Shown here piece after piece: positions 1 to 12,127 of a stretch of DNA of 64,000 bases. Made by a program: the position numbers and the translations under genes. The first letter of the stretch is position 1. Every line of letters begins with the position of its first letter. The notes beneath the pieces are model-generated. The model did no database searches. It was given only the letters and a program-made list of their open reading frames with translations, and was not told where the DNA came from. Source of the stretch: Mechercharimyces sp. CAU 1602 (lineage in GTDB: Bacteria > Bacillota > Bacilli > Thermoactinomycetales > JANTPT01); the NCBI RefSeq assembly GCF_024753565.1, contig NZ_JANTPT010000001.1, positions 1,939,336-2,003,335 of the forward strand, read 5' to 3'.

Positions 1-1779
1 TTCAACTCTAGTCACTATGAGAAAATGATGTTTAACAAAGACGGTTACACCACTCCGGAAGGTACTGGGGTCTTCTCGGTCAATCAATTTTACCAAGAGC
101 AATCGGGCGGATCTTGGAAGATTGATGGAGAAGCGACTGAATGGGTGGAAGCCAATCATAATGCTGAATATTATGGTGGCAATAACGAATACGGCGATAA
201 GAATCCTCGTGAGCTCGTCGTAGAAACCCTTGAATCTGTAGGGCAAATGATTAAAGGTAACGAAGCAAAATACGATCAGCGAGATCCTTATGACATCGAT
301 GGGGATGGCAATATCATGGAACCAGATGGCATGCTCGATAACTTGATGATCGTTCACTCTGGTGTAGGGGAAGAAGCAGGCGGTGGTGAACTAGGTGAAG
401 ATGCGATCTGGTCACATCGCTGGGGGTTACAGCAACCTACGGCGATTCCTGGAACTTCCTTGCTCGCTTTCGACTACATGATCCAGCCAGAAGATGGGGC
501 TCCTGGGGTCTTTGCACACGAATATGCTCACAACCTTGGACTACCCGATTTATATGATACCAGTGGACTGGGTTCCCCGGTCGGATACTGGTCTCTTATG
601 TCTGCTGGTAGCTGGGCTGGTGAAATTGGTGGTGGACAACCTTCTGGTATGGATGCCTGGTCTCGTCTCTACATGCAAGTTACCTTTGGGGGCAACTGGG
701 TAGAACCAACAGAAATTAATCTGAATGATCTTGGTCGTGGTATATTTAATAGCAAATATTACTGGCTACGTGAAGCTAATTCGACCAAAGCAAACAACAA
801 GCTTTTAAAAATCAATTTGCCTGATCTCTATCTCGATCCGCCTACCCAGCCTAAAGAGGGCGAATCGTATTTCTCCACTAAAGGAGATAACCTCAATACC
901 AAGTTGACCTCTCCCGTTATCGATCTAAGTGGGAAAACAGACGTGAAACTTAGCTTCGACAACTGGCGCGAAATCGAAACTGCCTATGATTATCTGTATG
1001 TAAATGTTATTGATCAAGCATCAAATGAAGTCACCCAAGTAAAAGTTTACGATGACACCACAGAAGGTAACTGGGTCACAGAAGAACTAGATTTATCTGC
1101 ATTTACTAATAAAAAAGTTCAAATTCAGTTTAACTATGTTACTGATGGTGGCTTAGCTCTCGAAGCTTTTTACATCGATAACATCAAGTTAACTGCCGAT
1201 GGAGAAACACTTCTGGAAGACAACGCTGATGACAAAACTGTATTTACACTAAACGGCTTTGAGAAATTTGATGGCGCCGGCGTTCCACAGCCCAACTACT
1301 ATCTAGTCGAATACCGCACCCATCACGGTATGGATCAAGGCTTAGGTAAAATCCGCCGTGGGGATAACTTCATGAGTTATGACCCTGGACTTTTGGTCTG
1401 GTACTATGATGGACGTTTTGGAGAAGATAATAGAACCAGTAATCACCCTGGTGAAGGCTTCATCGGAGTTGTTGACGCTCACCAGCGTGTACACTACTGG
1501 AACGATGATACCAGTACCCCCGCAGGAGAGCGATACCAATTAGTAGATGCCGCCTTCGGTAAAAACAAAACCAGCGGTATTCATCTTGAAAACTTCCGAA
1601 CCTTTGGGGATCTCAATTATGAAGGTTTAAGAGGAGTCTCCAGCTTCTATGACTATCGTGATTACACCCTACCAGGTGCAGAAGAGGTGGGCAAAATCCT
1701 CCCTCGTCATGGCGTAAAGATCAAAGTCTTAGAGGACTTCAATAAATCGGTAATAATCAAAGTATCTCGCGATAAGTAA
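1..1779 (+). CDS. Immune inhibitor A-type M6 metalloprotease (5' end outside window)
   Basis: This is the last 592 codons of a secreted zinc metalloprotease of the M6 / immune inhibitor A family, which degrades proteins outside the cell. The frame is open to the left edge, so the signal peptide, propeptide and start of the catalytic domain are missing, and the ATG at 25 is internal. The zinc site HEYAHNLGLPD (nt 517-549) fits the HExxHxxGxxD pattern of M6. The stretch at about nt 860-1190 (SPVIDLSGKTDVKLSFDNW...) resembles the jelly-roll/MAM-like insert of these enzymes, and the catalytic fold resumes after it (PNYYLVEYR). A strong terminator follows, so this is the last gene of its transcript. 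Family assignment is firm; the substrate is not visible. Confidence 0.93.
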   Translation, partial: FNSSHYEKMMFNKDGYTTPEGTGVFSVNQFYQEQSGGSWKIDGEATEWVEANHNAEYYGGNNEYGDKNPRELVVETLESVGQMIKGNEAKYDQRDPYDIDGDGNIMEPDGMLDNLMIVHSGVGEEAGGGELGEDAIWSHRWGLQQPTAIPGTSLLAFDYMIQPEDGAPGVFAHEYAHNLGLPDLYDTSGLGSPVGYWSLMSAGSWAGEIGGGQPSGMDAWSRLYMQVTFGGNWVEPTEINLNDLGRGIFNSKYYWLREANSTKANNKLLKINLPDLYLDPPTQPKEGESYFSTKGDNLNTKLTSPVIDLSGKTDVKLSFDNWREIETAYDYLYVNVIDQASNEVTQVKVYDDTTEGNWVTEELDLSAFTNKKVQIQFNYVTDGGLALEAFYIDNIKLTADGETLLEDNADDKTVFTLNGFEKFDGAGVPQPNYYLVEYRTHHGMDQGLGKIRRGDNFMSYDPGLLVWYYDGRFGEDNRTSNHPGEGFIGVVDAHQRVHYWNDDTSTPAGERYQLVDAAFGKNKTSGIHLENFRTFGDLNYEGLRGVSSFYDYRDYTLPGAEEVGKILPRHGVKIKVLEDFNKSVIIKVSRDK

Positions 1780-1789
1780 CTGTACAAGC

Positions 1790-1828
1790 AGCCCTGCTCA
1801 TGAGCAGGGCTGTTCTTTATTTGTTTTA
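1790..1828 (+). terminator. Rho-independent terminator after the M6 protease
   Basis: A perfect palindrome at 1790-1811 (arms AGCCCTGCTCA / TGAGCAGGGCT, no unpaired loop beyond the centre) is followed by a T-rich tail (TGTTCTTTATTTGTTTT). It begins 10 nt after the protease stop codon. Confidence 0.9.
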
Positions 1829-1904
1829 ATTCTTACCACTTCCCGTCAAAATAATAGGGGAATAGCTCCTACGAGCCACCCCCTTATCATCCTAAATTAT
1901 GTAA

Positions 1905-2486
1905 CTAATCATTCATTCCCTTTCCATTTAGGATGTGCTCTACATATTTTTCAACCCTTAACTGGCGAGTCTTCATTTGTTTTGCTTGAGAAAAATAAAG
2001 AATATATGCTCTTTGCCGTCCAGGAGTCAAGGCTTCGAAAGCAGTTTTCAAGGCAGGAATTTCATCGAATTTATTCTGAAGCTCTTCTGAAATTGTGATT
2101 TCTGTATCTCTTTTCACTTTCAAACCGGTTTTTTCAACTTCAATCGCTTCATAAATATAGGATTTCAATACGTGTTCCATTTCAAATATTTCTTGAACAT
2201 TCGAAAATCTAATCTGACGCGCAGCCTGTACATTCTCCGTTTGCTGAATGAGAATCTCGTGAGTATCTTGTAACAAGACACCTTTATGAAAGAGTAGCGC
2301 ACAATATTCTTTAAATCCATGTATTAAGACTATGTTTTTTCCGCCAAACGTATAACACGGATGCATCCACTTAAATTCTTCAGTAAGCCCACAGGCAAGA
2401 ACGATATTTCGTAACTCCACATATTCTTCATTCCACTCTTTAACTTGTCTTAAAAATCCATCAACCTTACGATTCTTATTTGTCAT
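1905..2486 (-). CDS. YdeI/OmdA-family protein with DUF1801-like domain
   Basis: A 193-residue soluble protein of the YdeI type. The N-terminal half (KEWNEEYVELRNIVLACGL...EEFKWMHPCYTF, ...LIHGFKEYCALLFHKG) matches the DUF1801 fold as I know it. The C-terminal half (EIPALKTAFEALTPGRQRAY...QAKQMKTRQLRVEKYV) carries the signature of bacteriocin-protection YdeI / OmdA-like proteins, whose biochemical role is poorly defined. The start is uncertain: GAGAGG lies 10 nt before the ATG at 2486 and 7 nt before an adjoining TTG at 2489. The gene starts just downstream of the suf operon terminator on the same strand and is probably transcribed separately. Confidence 0.82.
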   Translation of the reverse strand: MTNKNRKVDGFLRQVKEWNEEYVELRNIVLACGLTEEFKWMHPCYTFGGKNIVLIHGFKEYCALLFHKGVLLQDTHEILIQQTENVQAARQIRFSNVQEIFEMEHVLKSYIYEAIEVEKTGLKVKRDTEITISEELQNKFDEIPALKTAFEALTPGRQRAYILYFSQAKQMKTRQLRVEKYVEHILNGKGMND

Positions 2487-2504
2487 CAAAGATCATCCTC
2501 TCAT

Positions 2505-2547
2505 CCAAAAAATCACCCTTGGCATATGTGCTATACCAAGGGTGATT
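2505..2547 (-). terminator. Rho-independent terminator of the suf operon
   Basis: Arms AATCACCCTTGG (2511-2522) and CCAAGGGTGATT (2536-2547) pair perfectly over 12 bp. Read on the minus strand, the hairpin is followed by TTTTTTGG. It starts 11 nt after the sufB stop. Confidence 0.92.
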
Positions 2548-2558
2548 GCATTTTACAT

Positions 2559-3983
2559 TTATCCAATCGAACCTTCCATCTCTAGCTTGATGAGGCGGTT
2601 CATTTCCACTGCGTACTCCATCGGGAGCTCTTTCGTGAAGGGTTCAATAAAGCCCATCACGATCATCTGAGTTGCTTCTTCTTCGCTGAGACCACGGCTC
2701 ATAAGATAGAAAAGTTGTTCTTCACTCACCTTACTTACAGTCGCTTCGTGTTCAAGGGTGATATCTTCGTTTTTGATCTCATTGTACGGGATCGTGTCCG
2801 AGGTGGAGATATCATCTAGAATCAAGGTATCGCACTCTACCTTCGATTTGGAGCCTTGTGAGTTAGGTCCAAAGCTAGACAGACCTCGATACGTTACCTT
2901 CCCACCATGCTTACTAATCGACTTTGAGACAATGGTAGAAGTACAGTTAGGCGCTAATGCGGTTACTTTAGCACCTGCATCTTGATGCTGCCCTTTACCT
3001 GCAACTGCGATGGAAAGAACGTCTGCCTTTGCTCCTTCACCCTTCATCACAACAGCCGGATATTTCATCGTCAACTTACTTCCAATATTACCGTCCACCC
3101 ATTCCATATGAGCACCTTTTTCAGCCACCGCTCGTTTGGTTACGAGATTGTAAATATTAGGTGCCCAGTTTTGAATGGTCGTGTATCGACAACGAGCATG
3201 ATCTTTTACCACAATTTCTACCACCGCACTATGAAGTGAATCGGTGCTGTAGATCGGTGCGGTACAACCTTCCACATAGTGAACAAAACTTTCCTCATCC
3301 GCAATGATTAAGGTACGCTCAAATTGCCCCATGTTTTCGGAGTTAATACGGAAGTACGCTTGCAATGGCACTTCACACTTTACACCTTTTGGTACATAGA
3401 TGAAACTACCACCGCTCCACACAGCCGTATTTAAGGCGGCAAATTTATTATCGGTAGTCGGAATCACTTTACCAAAGTATTCTTTTACAAGTTCAGGGTA
3501 CTCTTTCACTGCGGTATCAGTGTCACAGAAGATAACACCCTGCTCTTCAAGCTCTTTCTGCATACTGTGATATACCACTTCAGACTCATACTGAGCCGAA
3601 ACACCTGCCAAAAATTTCTGTTCTGCTTCTGGAATACCTAAACGATCAAACGTATACTTGATTTCCTCTGGTACTTCTTCCCATGTTTTTCCTTGACGCT
3701 CCGAAGGTTTTACATAGTAGGTGATGTTATCGAAATCAAGCTCGCTTAAGTCTCCTGGTAACAAGGAAAACCATTTACTGTTCTCCGCACTCGGCATTGG
3801 CATTTTATAAAACTGCTCCAATGCTTTGAGACGAATATCTAACATCCACTCAGGTTCTTCTTTCATGCGTGAAATCTCTTCTACGATCTGGCGATTCAAA
3901 CCGCGCTTCGAACGAAACACCGACACGTCTTTATCACGAAAACCATATTGATAATCGGAAATATCCGGCATTTGTTTTGCCAT
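2559..3983 (-). CDS. sufB: Fe-S cluster assembly scaffold protein SufB
   Basis: SufB (474 aa) forms the SufBC2D scaffold complex on which Fe-S clusters are built in the cytosol. Family hallmarks are the N-terminal [19 protein letters not shown], the [24 protein letters not shown] segment and the C-terminal beta-helix core ending in [20 protein letters not shown]. Its length is close to the Bacillus protein. I start at the ATG at 3983 because AAGGAGG lies 8 nt before it; a TTG two codons upstream would be only 2 nt from that site. It is the last gene of sufCDSUB, 24 nt after sufU, and a strong terminator follows. Confidence 0.97.
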   Translation of the reverse strand: MAKQMPDISDYQYGFRDKDVSVFRSKRGLNRQIVEEISRMKEEPEWMLDIRLKALEQFYKMPMPSAENSKWFSLLPGDLSELDFDNITYYVKPSERQGKTWEEVPEEIKYTFDRLGIPEAEQKFLAGVSAQYESEVVYHSMQKELEEQGVIFCDTDTAVKEYPELVKEYFGKVIPTTDNKFAALNTAVWSGGSFIYVPKGVKCEVPLQAYFRINSENMGQFERTLIIADEESFVHYVEGCTAPIYSTDSLHSAVVEIVVKDHARCRYTTIQNWAPNIYNLVTKRAVAEKGAHMEWVDGNIGSKLTMKYPAVVMKGEGAKADVLSIAVAGKGQHQDAGAKVTALAPNCTSTIVSKSISKHGGKVTYRGLSSFGPNSQGSKSKVECDTLILDDISTSDTIPYNEIKNEDITLEHEATVSKVSEEQLFYLMSRGLSEEEATQMIVMGFIEPFTKELPMEYAVEMNRLIKLEMEGSIG

Positions 3984-4007
3984 GCTCAATCCCTCCTTAA
4001 AGGATCT

Positions 4008-6950
<2,943 letters not shown>

Positions 6951-6963
6951 TTTTGCCACCGCC

Positions 6964-7752
6964 TTACGCCTGTTGTCCAACAGTCTCGTCTTCGATACCC
7001 AGTTCTTCTTTAATCCAATCGTAACCTTCTGCTTCCAACTTCTCTGCAAGCTCAGGTCCACCGGAGCGGACAATGCGACCTTGCATCATCACATGGACAA
7101 AGTCTGGTTTAATATAGTTAAGCAGACGCTGATAGTGCGTAATGATCAAGACACCTAACTCCGGTTTGCGCATCGCATTTACCCCATCTGCCACTACTTT
7201 TAAGGCATCAATATCTAAACCGGAATCAATTTCGTCCAAGACCGCGATACGCGGATCCAACATCATCATCTGCATAATTTCGTTCCGTTTTTTCTCTCCA
7301 CCGGAGAAACCTTCATTCAGGTAGCGAGATGCGAAGGACTCATCCATATTGAGGCTTTCCATCGTTTTATCCAACTTCTTAATGAACTTCATAATAGAAA
7401 TCTCATCGCCTTCTTCACGCTTTGCATTGATCGCGCTCCGCAAGAAGTCAGAATTGGTTACGCCGCTTACTTCGCTTGGATATTGCATAGCGAGAAAGAG
7501 TCCTTTGCGAGCACGTTCATCCACTTCCATCTCTAAAACGTCTTCTCCATCTAGAGAGACTGTACCTGAGGTGATTTCATATTTGGGATGACCCATCAGT
7601 GCGGAAGCAAGAGTACTTTTCCCTGTTCCGTTCGGACCCATGATGGCATGAATCTCTCCACCTTTTACCTCAAGGTTTACTCCTTTGAGAATCTCCTTCT
7701 CCTCGATTGTCGCATGCAAATTTTCTATTTTTAAATTTGGTGTAGTTGACAT
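6964..7752 (-). CDS. sufC: Fe-S cluster assembly ATPase SufC
   Basis: SufC (262 aa) is the ABC-type ATPase of the SufBC2D complex; it powers cluster assembly rather than transport. Visible motifs are Walker A GPNGTGKST, the signature FSGGEKKRNEIMQ and Walker B IAVLDEIDSGLDIDAL, which is the SufC form of the D-loop. GGAGG lies 8 nt before the ATG at 7752, whereas an ATG five codons further upstream has no ribosome site. It is the first gene of the suf operon, with a promoter and about 140 nt of leader upstream. Confidence 0.97.
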   Translation of the reverse strand: MSTTPNLKIENLHATIEEKEILKGVNLEVKGGEIHAIMGPNGTGKSTLASALMGHPKYEITSGTVSLDGEDVLEMEVDERARKGLFLAMQYPSEVSGVTNSDFLRSAINAKREEGDEISIMKFIKKLDKTMESLNMDESFASRYLNEGFSGGEKKRNEIMQMMMLDPRIAVLDEIDSGLDIDALKVVADGVNAMRKPELGVLIITHYQRLLNYIKPDFVHVMMQGRIVRSGGPELAEKLEAEGYDWIKEELGIEDETVGQQA

Positions 7753-7875
7753 TTGGCATTCCTCCATTTAGCTACGGGCTTCCCCCAACAGTGATTGTCG
7801 CCCTTAGATCAATCCTTTGCTATACGCAAACATTTTGATACGATAAGAGCGTTACAGCCTCTTCTCTTTTTAGAT

Positions 7876-7897
7876 TGATTATCATCTGATTCTCATT
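7876..7897 (-). promoter_or_regulatory. Fur-like operator overlapping the suf transcription start
   Basis: On the minus strand the region reads TGAGAATCAGATGATAATCA, two Fur-type hexamers (GAGAAT and GATAAT) separated by five bases. It covers roughly -4 to +17 relative to the start predicted from the promoter at 7900-7928, a position suited to repression. The sequence match is visible; the regulator (Fur, or another member of the family) is inferred. Confidence 0.45.
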
Positions 7898-7899
7898 TC

Positions 7900-7928
7900 A
7901 TTCTATCTCATGTGCACAGGTATATCAA
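7900..7928 (-). promoter_or_regulatory. Sigma-A promoter of the suf operon
   Basis: On the minus strand TTGATA (7923-7928) and TAGAAT (7900-7905) are separated by exactly 17 bp. The predicted start is near 7893, about 140 nt upstream of the sufC ATG. Confidence 0.65.
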
Positions 7929-7996
7929 GGTGAAAGCAAACAGTTTTCAATTAGATCCATAAGCCACTCCCCAAGAAGAAGGGTGGACGATTCACC

Positions 7997-8191
7997 ATGA
8001 GTGAACCAGATAAGCCTATTCGCTGTATTCAGTGTTATAAACAGCGTCCAGGTGGTCGTTGCAACTTTTGTCCTTTGCATAAAAAGAATCGTGCTCTATA
8101 TCATCATATTGGTGAAGGATGGTATTTGCCCCGCTCCTCTAAGCCCACATTAAAAAAGGGGATAACCCAAAGTGACGAAGAAAGTAGATAG
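7997..8191 (+). CDS. Small zinc-ribbon-like protein
   Basis: A 64-residue basic protein of unknown function with four cysteines in the pattern C10-x2-C13-x8-C22-x2-C25 (CIQCYKQRPGGRCNFC), as in small zinc ribbons, and PLHKKN after the last pair. GGGTGG lies 10 nt before the ATG. It is transcribed divergently from the suf operon and ends before a hairpin shared with the transporter gene. A metal-binding or nucleic-acid-binding role is only suggested by the cysteines. The start, ribosome site and flanking terminator support a real gene. Confidence 0.68.
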   Translation: MSEPDKPIRCIQCYKQRPGGRCNFCPLHKKNRALYHHIGEGWYLPRSSKPTLKKGITQSDEESR

Positions 8192-8227
8192 AGTGCACTT
8201 CATCATCTTTTCCCTTAAACATAATAA

Positions 8228-8262
8228 AAAAACCAGGATCTTGTAATCAGACCCTGGTTTTT
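8228..8262. terminator. Bidirectional terminator between the zinc-ribbon gene and the BCCT transporter gene
   Basis: Arms AAAAACCAGG (8228-8237) and CCTGGTTTTT (8253-8262) give a hairpin with T-runs on both strands, placed between two convergent genes. Confidence 0.85.
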
Positions 8263-8277
8263 ATTAATATCATCTTT

Positions 8278-9789
8278 CTACTTCTTTTTTTTCTCTGCTG
8301 CTATATCAGCTTTAAATGACTTAGCAAGAGAAATACACATCCCGATCAAAATAAAAGCAAATGGGAACGCAGCGATGATGGCTGCCATCTGCAATGCAGT
8401 AAGTCCGCCGGCATAAAGTAACACGGCAGCTGATGCCGCTTGAATAATCCCCCAGGTAAACTTAATTCGGTTTGGAGGATTAAGCTGTCCATTCGTTGTC
8501 TGCATACCTAACACAAAAGTAGCAGAGTCAGCGGAGGTAATAAAAAACGTAGTAATCAATAAGACAGCCAGCGTTGAAGTGATACCACTTAAAGGAAGCT
8601 GAGACAGGAGCGTAAAGAGAGCCACCTCTGTCCCTGAATCAGTCATCGCATTATTGATGCCGCCTTTACCAAATAACTCCGAGTAAATCCCTGCTCCACC
8701 CAGGGTAGCAAACCAAATCCCACTCAACAATGTTGGTACAGCCAATACACCGATAACAAATTCTCGAACGGTACGGCCACGGGAAACACGAGCGATAAAC
8801 ATACCTACAAAAGGCGCCCAAGAGATCCACCATGCCCAATAAAAGATCGTCCAATCCTGAATCCAGCCAGCCAAATCTGATTCAGTAAAGGGGGTTACAC
8901 GCAAACTCATCGTAGGCAATTCCTGTATATATGTTCCTATGGTTGTAGTGAAGAAATTGATAATAAAGTTAGTCGGCCCCACGAATAAAATGAATACCAT
9001 CAACGCTAACGCCAATACCATATTGGTATTACTCAAGTACTTGATTCCTTTGTTCAATCCTGTTCCTGCCGAGATCATAAATAGAACAGTAACGACAGCA
9101 ATAATCATTAACTGAGTCATTCTATCATTAGGGATTCCTGTTAAAAAGTTGAGTCCACTGGAAATCTGCATCGCGCCCAACCCGAGCGAAGTAGCCACCC
9201 CTATTACAGTTGCGTACACGGCCAACACATCGATCGTTTTCCCTATGGGACCATTAACCCGGTCACCCAAAAGCGGTGTAAACGTTGCACTGATCAGTCC
9301 CGGTGCACCCTTGCGAAATTTAAAGTAAGCTAATGCTAATGCTGTTAAAGTGTAAATGCCCCAAGGGTGAAGTCCCCAATGAAAGAAAGAGTATTTCATC
9401 GCCACTCGCGCAGCCTCAGTGGTACCACCCTCTCCTACAGGGGGACTTATAAAGTGATACATCGGCTCAGCTACGCCCCAAAAAACTAAGCCAATCCCCA
9501 TACCGGCACTAAATAACATCGCAAACCATGAAAGATAACTATACTCTGGTTCCTCATCATCTTTACCTAATCGAATATTACCCGCACGAGTAAAGATTAA
9601 AATGATAACAAACACGAGAAAAGAAGTGACAGACAGTAAGTAGAACCATCCAAACTTCACTTGCAAAAATCCTTGTACATCAGAAGTAACGGAATTTAAG
9701 CTGTCTGGATTTACTACGCCCCAGATGATCAGGAGTAGCGTAACACTGACAGACACAAGAAACACCGTTGTCCACTTTTGCTGTTGCAT
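8278..9789 (-). CDS. BCCT-family betaine/choline/carnitine transporter (OpuD-like)
   Basis: A 503-residue membrane transporter with about 12 hydrophobic segments, belonging to the betaine-choline-carnitine transporter family. These carry glycine betaine or related trimethylammonium osmolytes with Na+ or H+ for osmoprotection. The diagnostic segment is WAWWISWAPFVGMFIARVSRG, with the aromatic cage on transmembrane helix 8; GMGIGLVFWGVAEP is also typical. The C-terminal tail (FKADIAAEKKKK) is short and basic. AAGGAGG precedes the ATG by a few bases. OpuD is the likeliest relative, but the substrate cannot be settled from sequence alone. Confidence 0.92.
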   Translation of the reverse strand: MQQQKWTTVFLVSVSVTLLLIIWGVVNPDSLNSVTSDVQGFLQVKFGWFYLLSVTSFLVFVIILIFTRAGNIRLGKDDEEPEYSYLSWFAMLFSAGMGIGLVFWGVAEPMYHFISPPVGEGGTTEAARVAMKYSFFHWGLHPWGIYTLTALALAYFKFRKGAPGLISATFTPLLGDRVNGPIGKTIDVLAVYATVIGVATSLGLGAMQISSGLNFLTGIPNDRMTQLMIIAVVTVLFMISAGTGLNKGIKYLSNTNMVLALALMVFILFVGPTNFIINFFTTTIGTYIQELPTMSLRVTPFTESDLAGWIQDWTIFYWAWWISWAPFVGMFIARVSRGRTVREFVIGVLAVPTLLSGIWFATLGGAGIYSELFGKGGINNAMTDSGTEVALFTLLSQLPLSGITSTLAVLLITTFFITSADSATFVLGMQTTNGQLNPPNRIKFTWGIIQAASAAVLLYAGGLTALQMAAIIAAFPFAFILIGMCISLAKSFKADIAAEKKKK

Positions 9790-9919
9790 CGTTCCCCTCC
9801 TTGAAATTTAGGTTTTCTTCACATCAACGTTAGTTTCCCTGTTTGACCCAAAATAAAACTTAAATCTTGTTGAGACTCAGACGAGCCCCAGATAATCCTA
9901 GAGCCCGTCGTTTTTACCT

Positions 9920-11716
9920 TTATTTTTTTGTCATCTGCAAAAACAACTCCACATCTTCTGCATATACATCAATCGCTCGTTGCCAGAAATCTGGTTGAGT
10001 CAAGTCGGTCTGCAAATGCTTTTCTGCTAACTCTTCCACTTGCATACGCCCGGTGTCGCGCAGCAGATCCACATACTTTTCTGCGAACCCTTCACCATCT
10101 TCCAAAGCACGCGCATAAATGCCCATACTGAACAGATATCCAAAAGTATAAGGGAAGTTGTAAAAAGGAACTTCTGTAATATAGAAATGAAGTTTTGAAA
10201 TCCAGAAGTTATCAAATTCGTTATCCAACACCCCACTATACCCCTCTTTTTGGGCTCCAACCATTAGCTCCTTCAAACGCTCAATACTAACTGGACCAGC
10301 TTTACGCTCTTCATAAAAGCGAGTCTCAAACAAGAACCGAGCATGAATATCCATAAAGAACGCAGCCCCGCGCTGCAGCTTTTCCTCTAGAAGTGCCAAC
10401 TTCTCCTTTTCCGTTTGCGCCTGTTTCACTGAAGCATCTGCCACGATCATCTCTGCAAAGGTAGAAGCTGTTTCCGCCACATTCATCGCATAGCCTTGTG
10501 AAAAATAAGGAAGCTCTTTCATCACATATTGATGATAAGCGTGTCCCAGTTCATGCGCTAAAGTAGATACGTTAGAAGCAGTTCCAGAGTATGTCATAAA
10601 AATTCGCGATTCCTTCGCCATCGGAAAGTCAATACAAAACCCGCCTGGGCGTTTATGGGAACGATCTTCGACTTCAATCCAACGGTCACTAAACGCTAAT
10701 CTAGAAAACTCTGCCATGTGAGGATCAAAACGCTCAAAATGCTCCATGATGAAGTTTGCTCCTTCATCATAAGAAACTTTGTTCTCTTCCACACTAAGAG
10801 GCGCAAAAACATCGTAAAACTCCATCTTTTCAATACCTAGCAGCTCTTTCTTCCGCTCTAAATATTTCACCACGATGCCCTTGTTCTTCGCAATCGTCTC
10901 CCACATCGTCTGAAGTGTTTTTTCCTGCATACGATTTATAGAGAGTGGCTCTTTCAAAGCAGATTCCCATCCACGGTGCTTATACAGCTGCAAGCGGAAT
11001 CCACCTAATCGGTTTAGTGCCATTGCCGCCAGATCAGCATTCTCTTCAAAAGCCTTGTTTAAAGCAGTAAATGCTCGTTTCCGCACCTCGCGATCGCCCG
11101 CTTCTACTTTATTTGCCAATTGACCTACTGACATTATTGTGGTCTCACCATTCTCCTCATAGGGGATCGTGATACGCCCAATAATACTACTATAAAGCTC
11201 TCCCCAACCATGATATCCATCTACAGCGAGGTCGTTTGCCACTTTTTCTTGTTCGGCAGGCATCTTCTCTTTCGCTTGTCTGCGCATCTCCTCTAAGTTA
11301 AAGGAGATAGGTGCCAGCTTCGCATCTGCCAATAAATGCTTCCAATCTTCCTCTGAGACAGCTACCATTTTTTGTTCCCATACCACCAACACGGATTGAT
11401 AAGCCGCGTCCAATTGCATTAGTTGACTGCGTACCAATTGAGCCTGCTCATCACGCGTATCTGCTGAAGCGAGACATTCTACGAAAGAGAGCCCATGAAC
11501 CAGGCGTGCTCCAACCTCCTGCACTCCCTCAGCAATCTCAATCCATAAGGTATGAGCTGTCACTGTTTCTGCTGGAATGAGATCATTTACTTTTTCTTCT
11601 ACTTCTTTCAACACCTCATTCATTTCTGTTATAAACGCTTTTAATTCAGGCGATGTGCTTCCTCCTGCAAAGAAACGATCCAAGTCCCACGTTAAGCTGT
11701 AGTTCATACCCATCAT
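9920..11716 (-). CDS. pepF: Oligoendopeptidase F (M3B family)
   Basis: A 598-residue cytosolic zinc peptidase of the M3B family, which trims short peptides. The zinc motif is in STLAHELGHAYHQYVM (HExxH), with the third ligand expected in NVAETASTFAEM further on. Length and order fit the PepF / YjbG type. Three closely spaced ATGs (11716, 11713 and 11707) follow GAGGGG, so the exact start is uncertain by three residues. It stands alone between the transporter gene and a small hypothetical gene. Confidence 0.94.
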   Translation of the reverse strand: MMGMNYSLTWDLDRFFAGGSTSPELKAFITEMNEVLKEVEEKVNDLIPAETVTAHTLWIEIAEGVQEVGARLVHGLSFVECLASADTRDEQAQLVRSQLMQLDAAYQSVLVVWEQKMVAVSEEDWKHLLADAKLAPISFNLEEMRRQAKEKMPAEQEKVANDLAVDGYHGWGELYSSIIGRITIPYEENGETTIMSVGQLANKVEAGDREVRKRAFTALNKAFEENADLAAMALNRLGGFRLQLYKHRGWESALKEPLSINRMQEKTLQTMWETIAKNKGIVVKYLERKKELLGIEKMEFYDVFAPLSVEENKVSYDEGANFIMEHFERFDPHMAEFSRLAFSDRWIEVEDRSHKRPGGFCIDFPMAKESRIFMTYSGTASNVSTLAHELGHAYHQYVMKELPYFSQGYAMNVAETASTFAEMIVADASVKQAQTEKEKLALLEEKLQRGAAFFMDIHARFLFETRFYEERKAGPVSIERLKELMVGAQKEGYSGVLDNEFDNFWISKLHFYITEVPFYNFPYTFGYLFSMGIYARALEDGEGFAEKYVDLLRDTGRMQVEELAEKHLQTDLTQPDFWQRAIDVYAEDVELFLQMTKK

Positions 11717-11787
11717 TTCATCCCCTCATTTTTAAATTGTATGTATAAATACTCTCTTCATTATCCATCATACCAGAAATTGAAAAA

Positions 11788-11815
11788 GAAGACCCCCAAA
11801 AGATAGGGGGTCTTC
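11788..11815 (-). terminator. Rho-independent terminator
   Basis: Arms GAAGACCCCC (11788-11797) and GGGGGTCTTC (11806-11815) are followed on the minus strand by TTTTTCA. It closes the transcript carrying the 79-residue and AhpD-like genes. Confidence 0.9.
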
Positions 11816-11861
11816 TCACCCGATTCGACGCTACCAACGGATGCATCGCCGGTTTGCGGGA

Positions 11862-12101
11862 TTACTTTCCGGAGGCTATTAAGCGGTCTGCTCCTTGCAG
11901 TGCCTCACGTGTCATACTCCTAACCATGCGATGTTCTTGCTCACGCTTCGCTTCTACTTTCAAACGCACATCAAAATTCTCCACATACCGTGCATAAGGA
12001 ACATCATGATGGCGATACATTGCATCAGAGATCGACTGCGTGACTTCGTTGGATAAAATAAATAAGCATCTCCCTTCAGAATTCACTATCAATACTAACA
12101 A
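11862..12101 (-). CDS. Hypothetical small protein, possibly a remnant
   Basis: A 79-codon frame that I do not recognise. The C-terminal 50 residues (YRHHDVPYARYVENFDVRLK, then a charged helix EAKREQEHRMVRSMTREA) look like genuine protein, but the only upstream start (TTG at 12101) lacks a ribosome site. The first ATG, at 12020, also has none. It lies 26 nt after the AhpD-like gene on the same strand and before a strong terminator, so it may be the last gene of that unit or a decayed one. Confidence 0.45.
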   Translation of the reverse strand: MLVLIVNSEGRCLFILSNEVTQSISDAMYRHHDVPYARYVENFDVRLKVEAKREQEHRMVRSMTREALQGADRLIASGK

Positions 12102-12127
12102 AAATGAATAAAAAAATCAAATGCTGG

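Noticed and set aside
25-1779. ATG at 25 as the start of the M6 protease
   Set aside because: The frame continues in coding sequence (FNSSHYEK) to the window edge and the product would lack its N-terminal domains.
9880-9909. GACGAGCCC / GAGCCCGTC imperfect hairpin downstream of pepF
   Set aside because: It pairs only with G-U pairs on the minus-strand RNA and lacks a T-run on that side; too weak to call a terminator.
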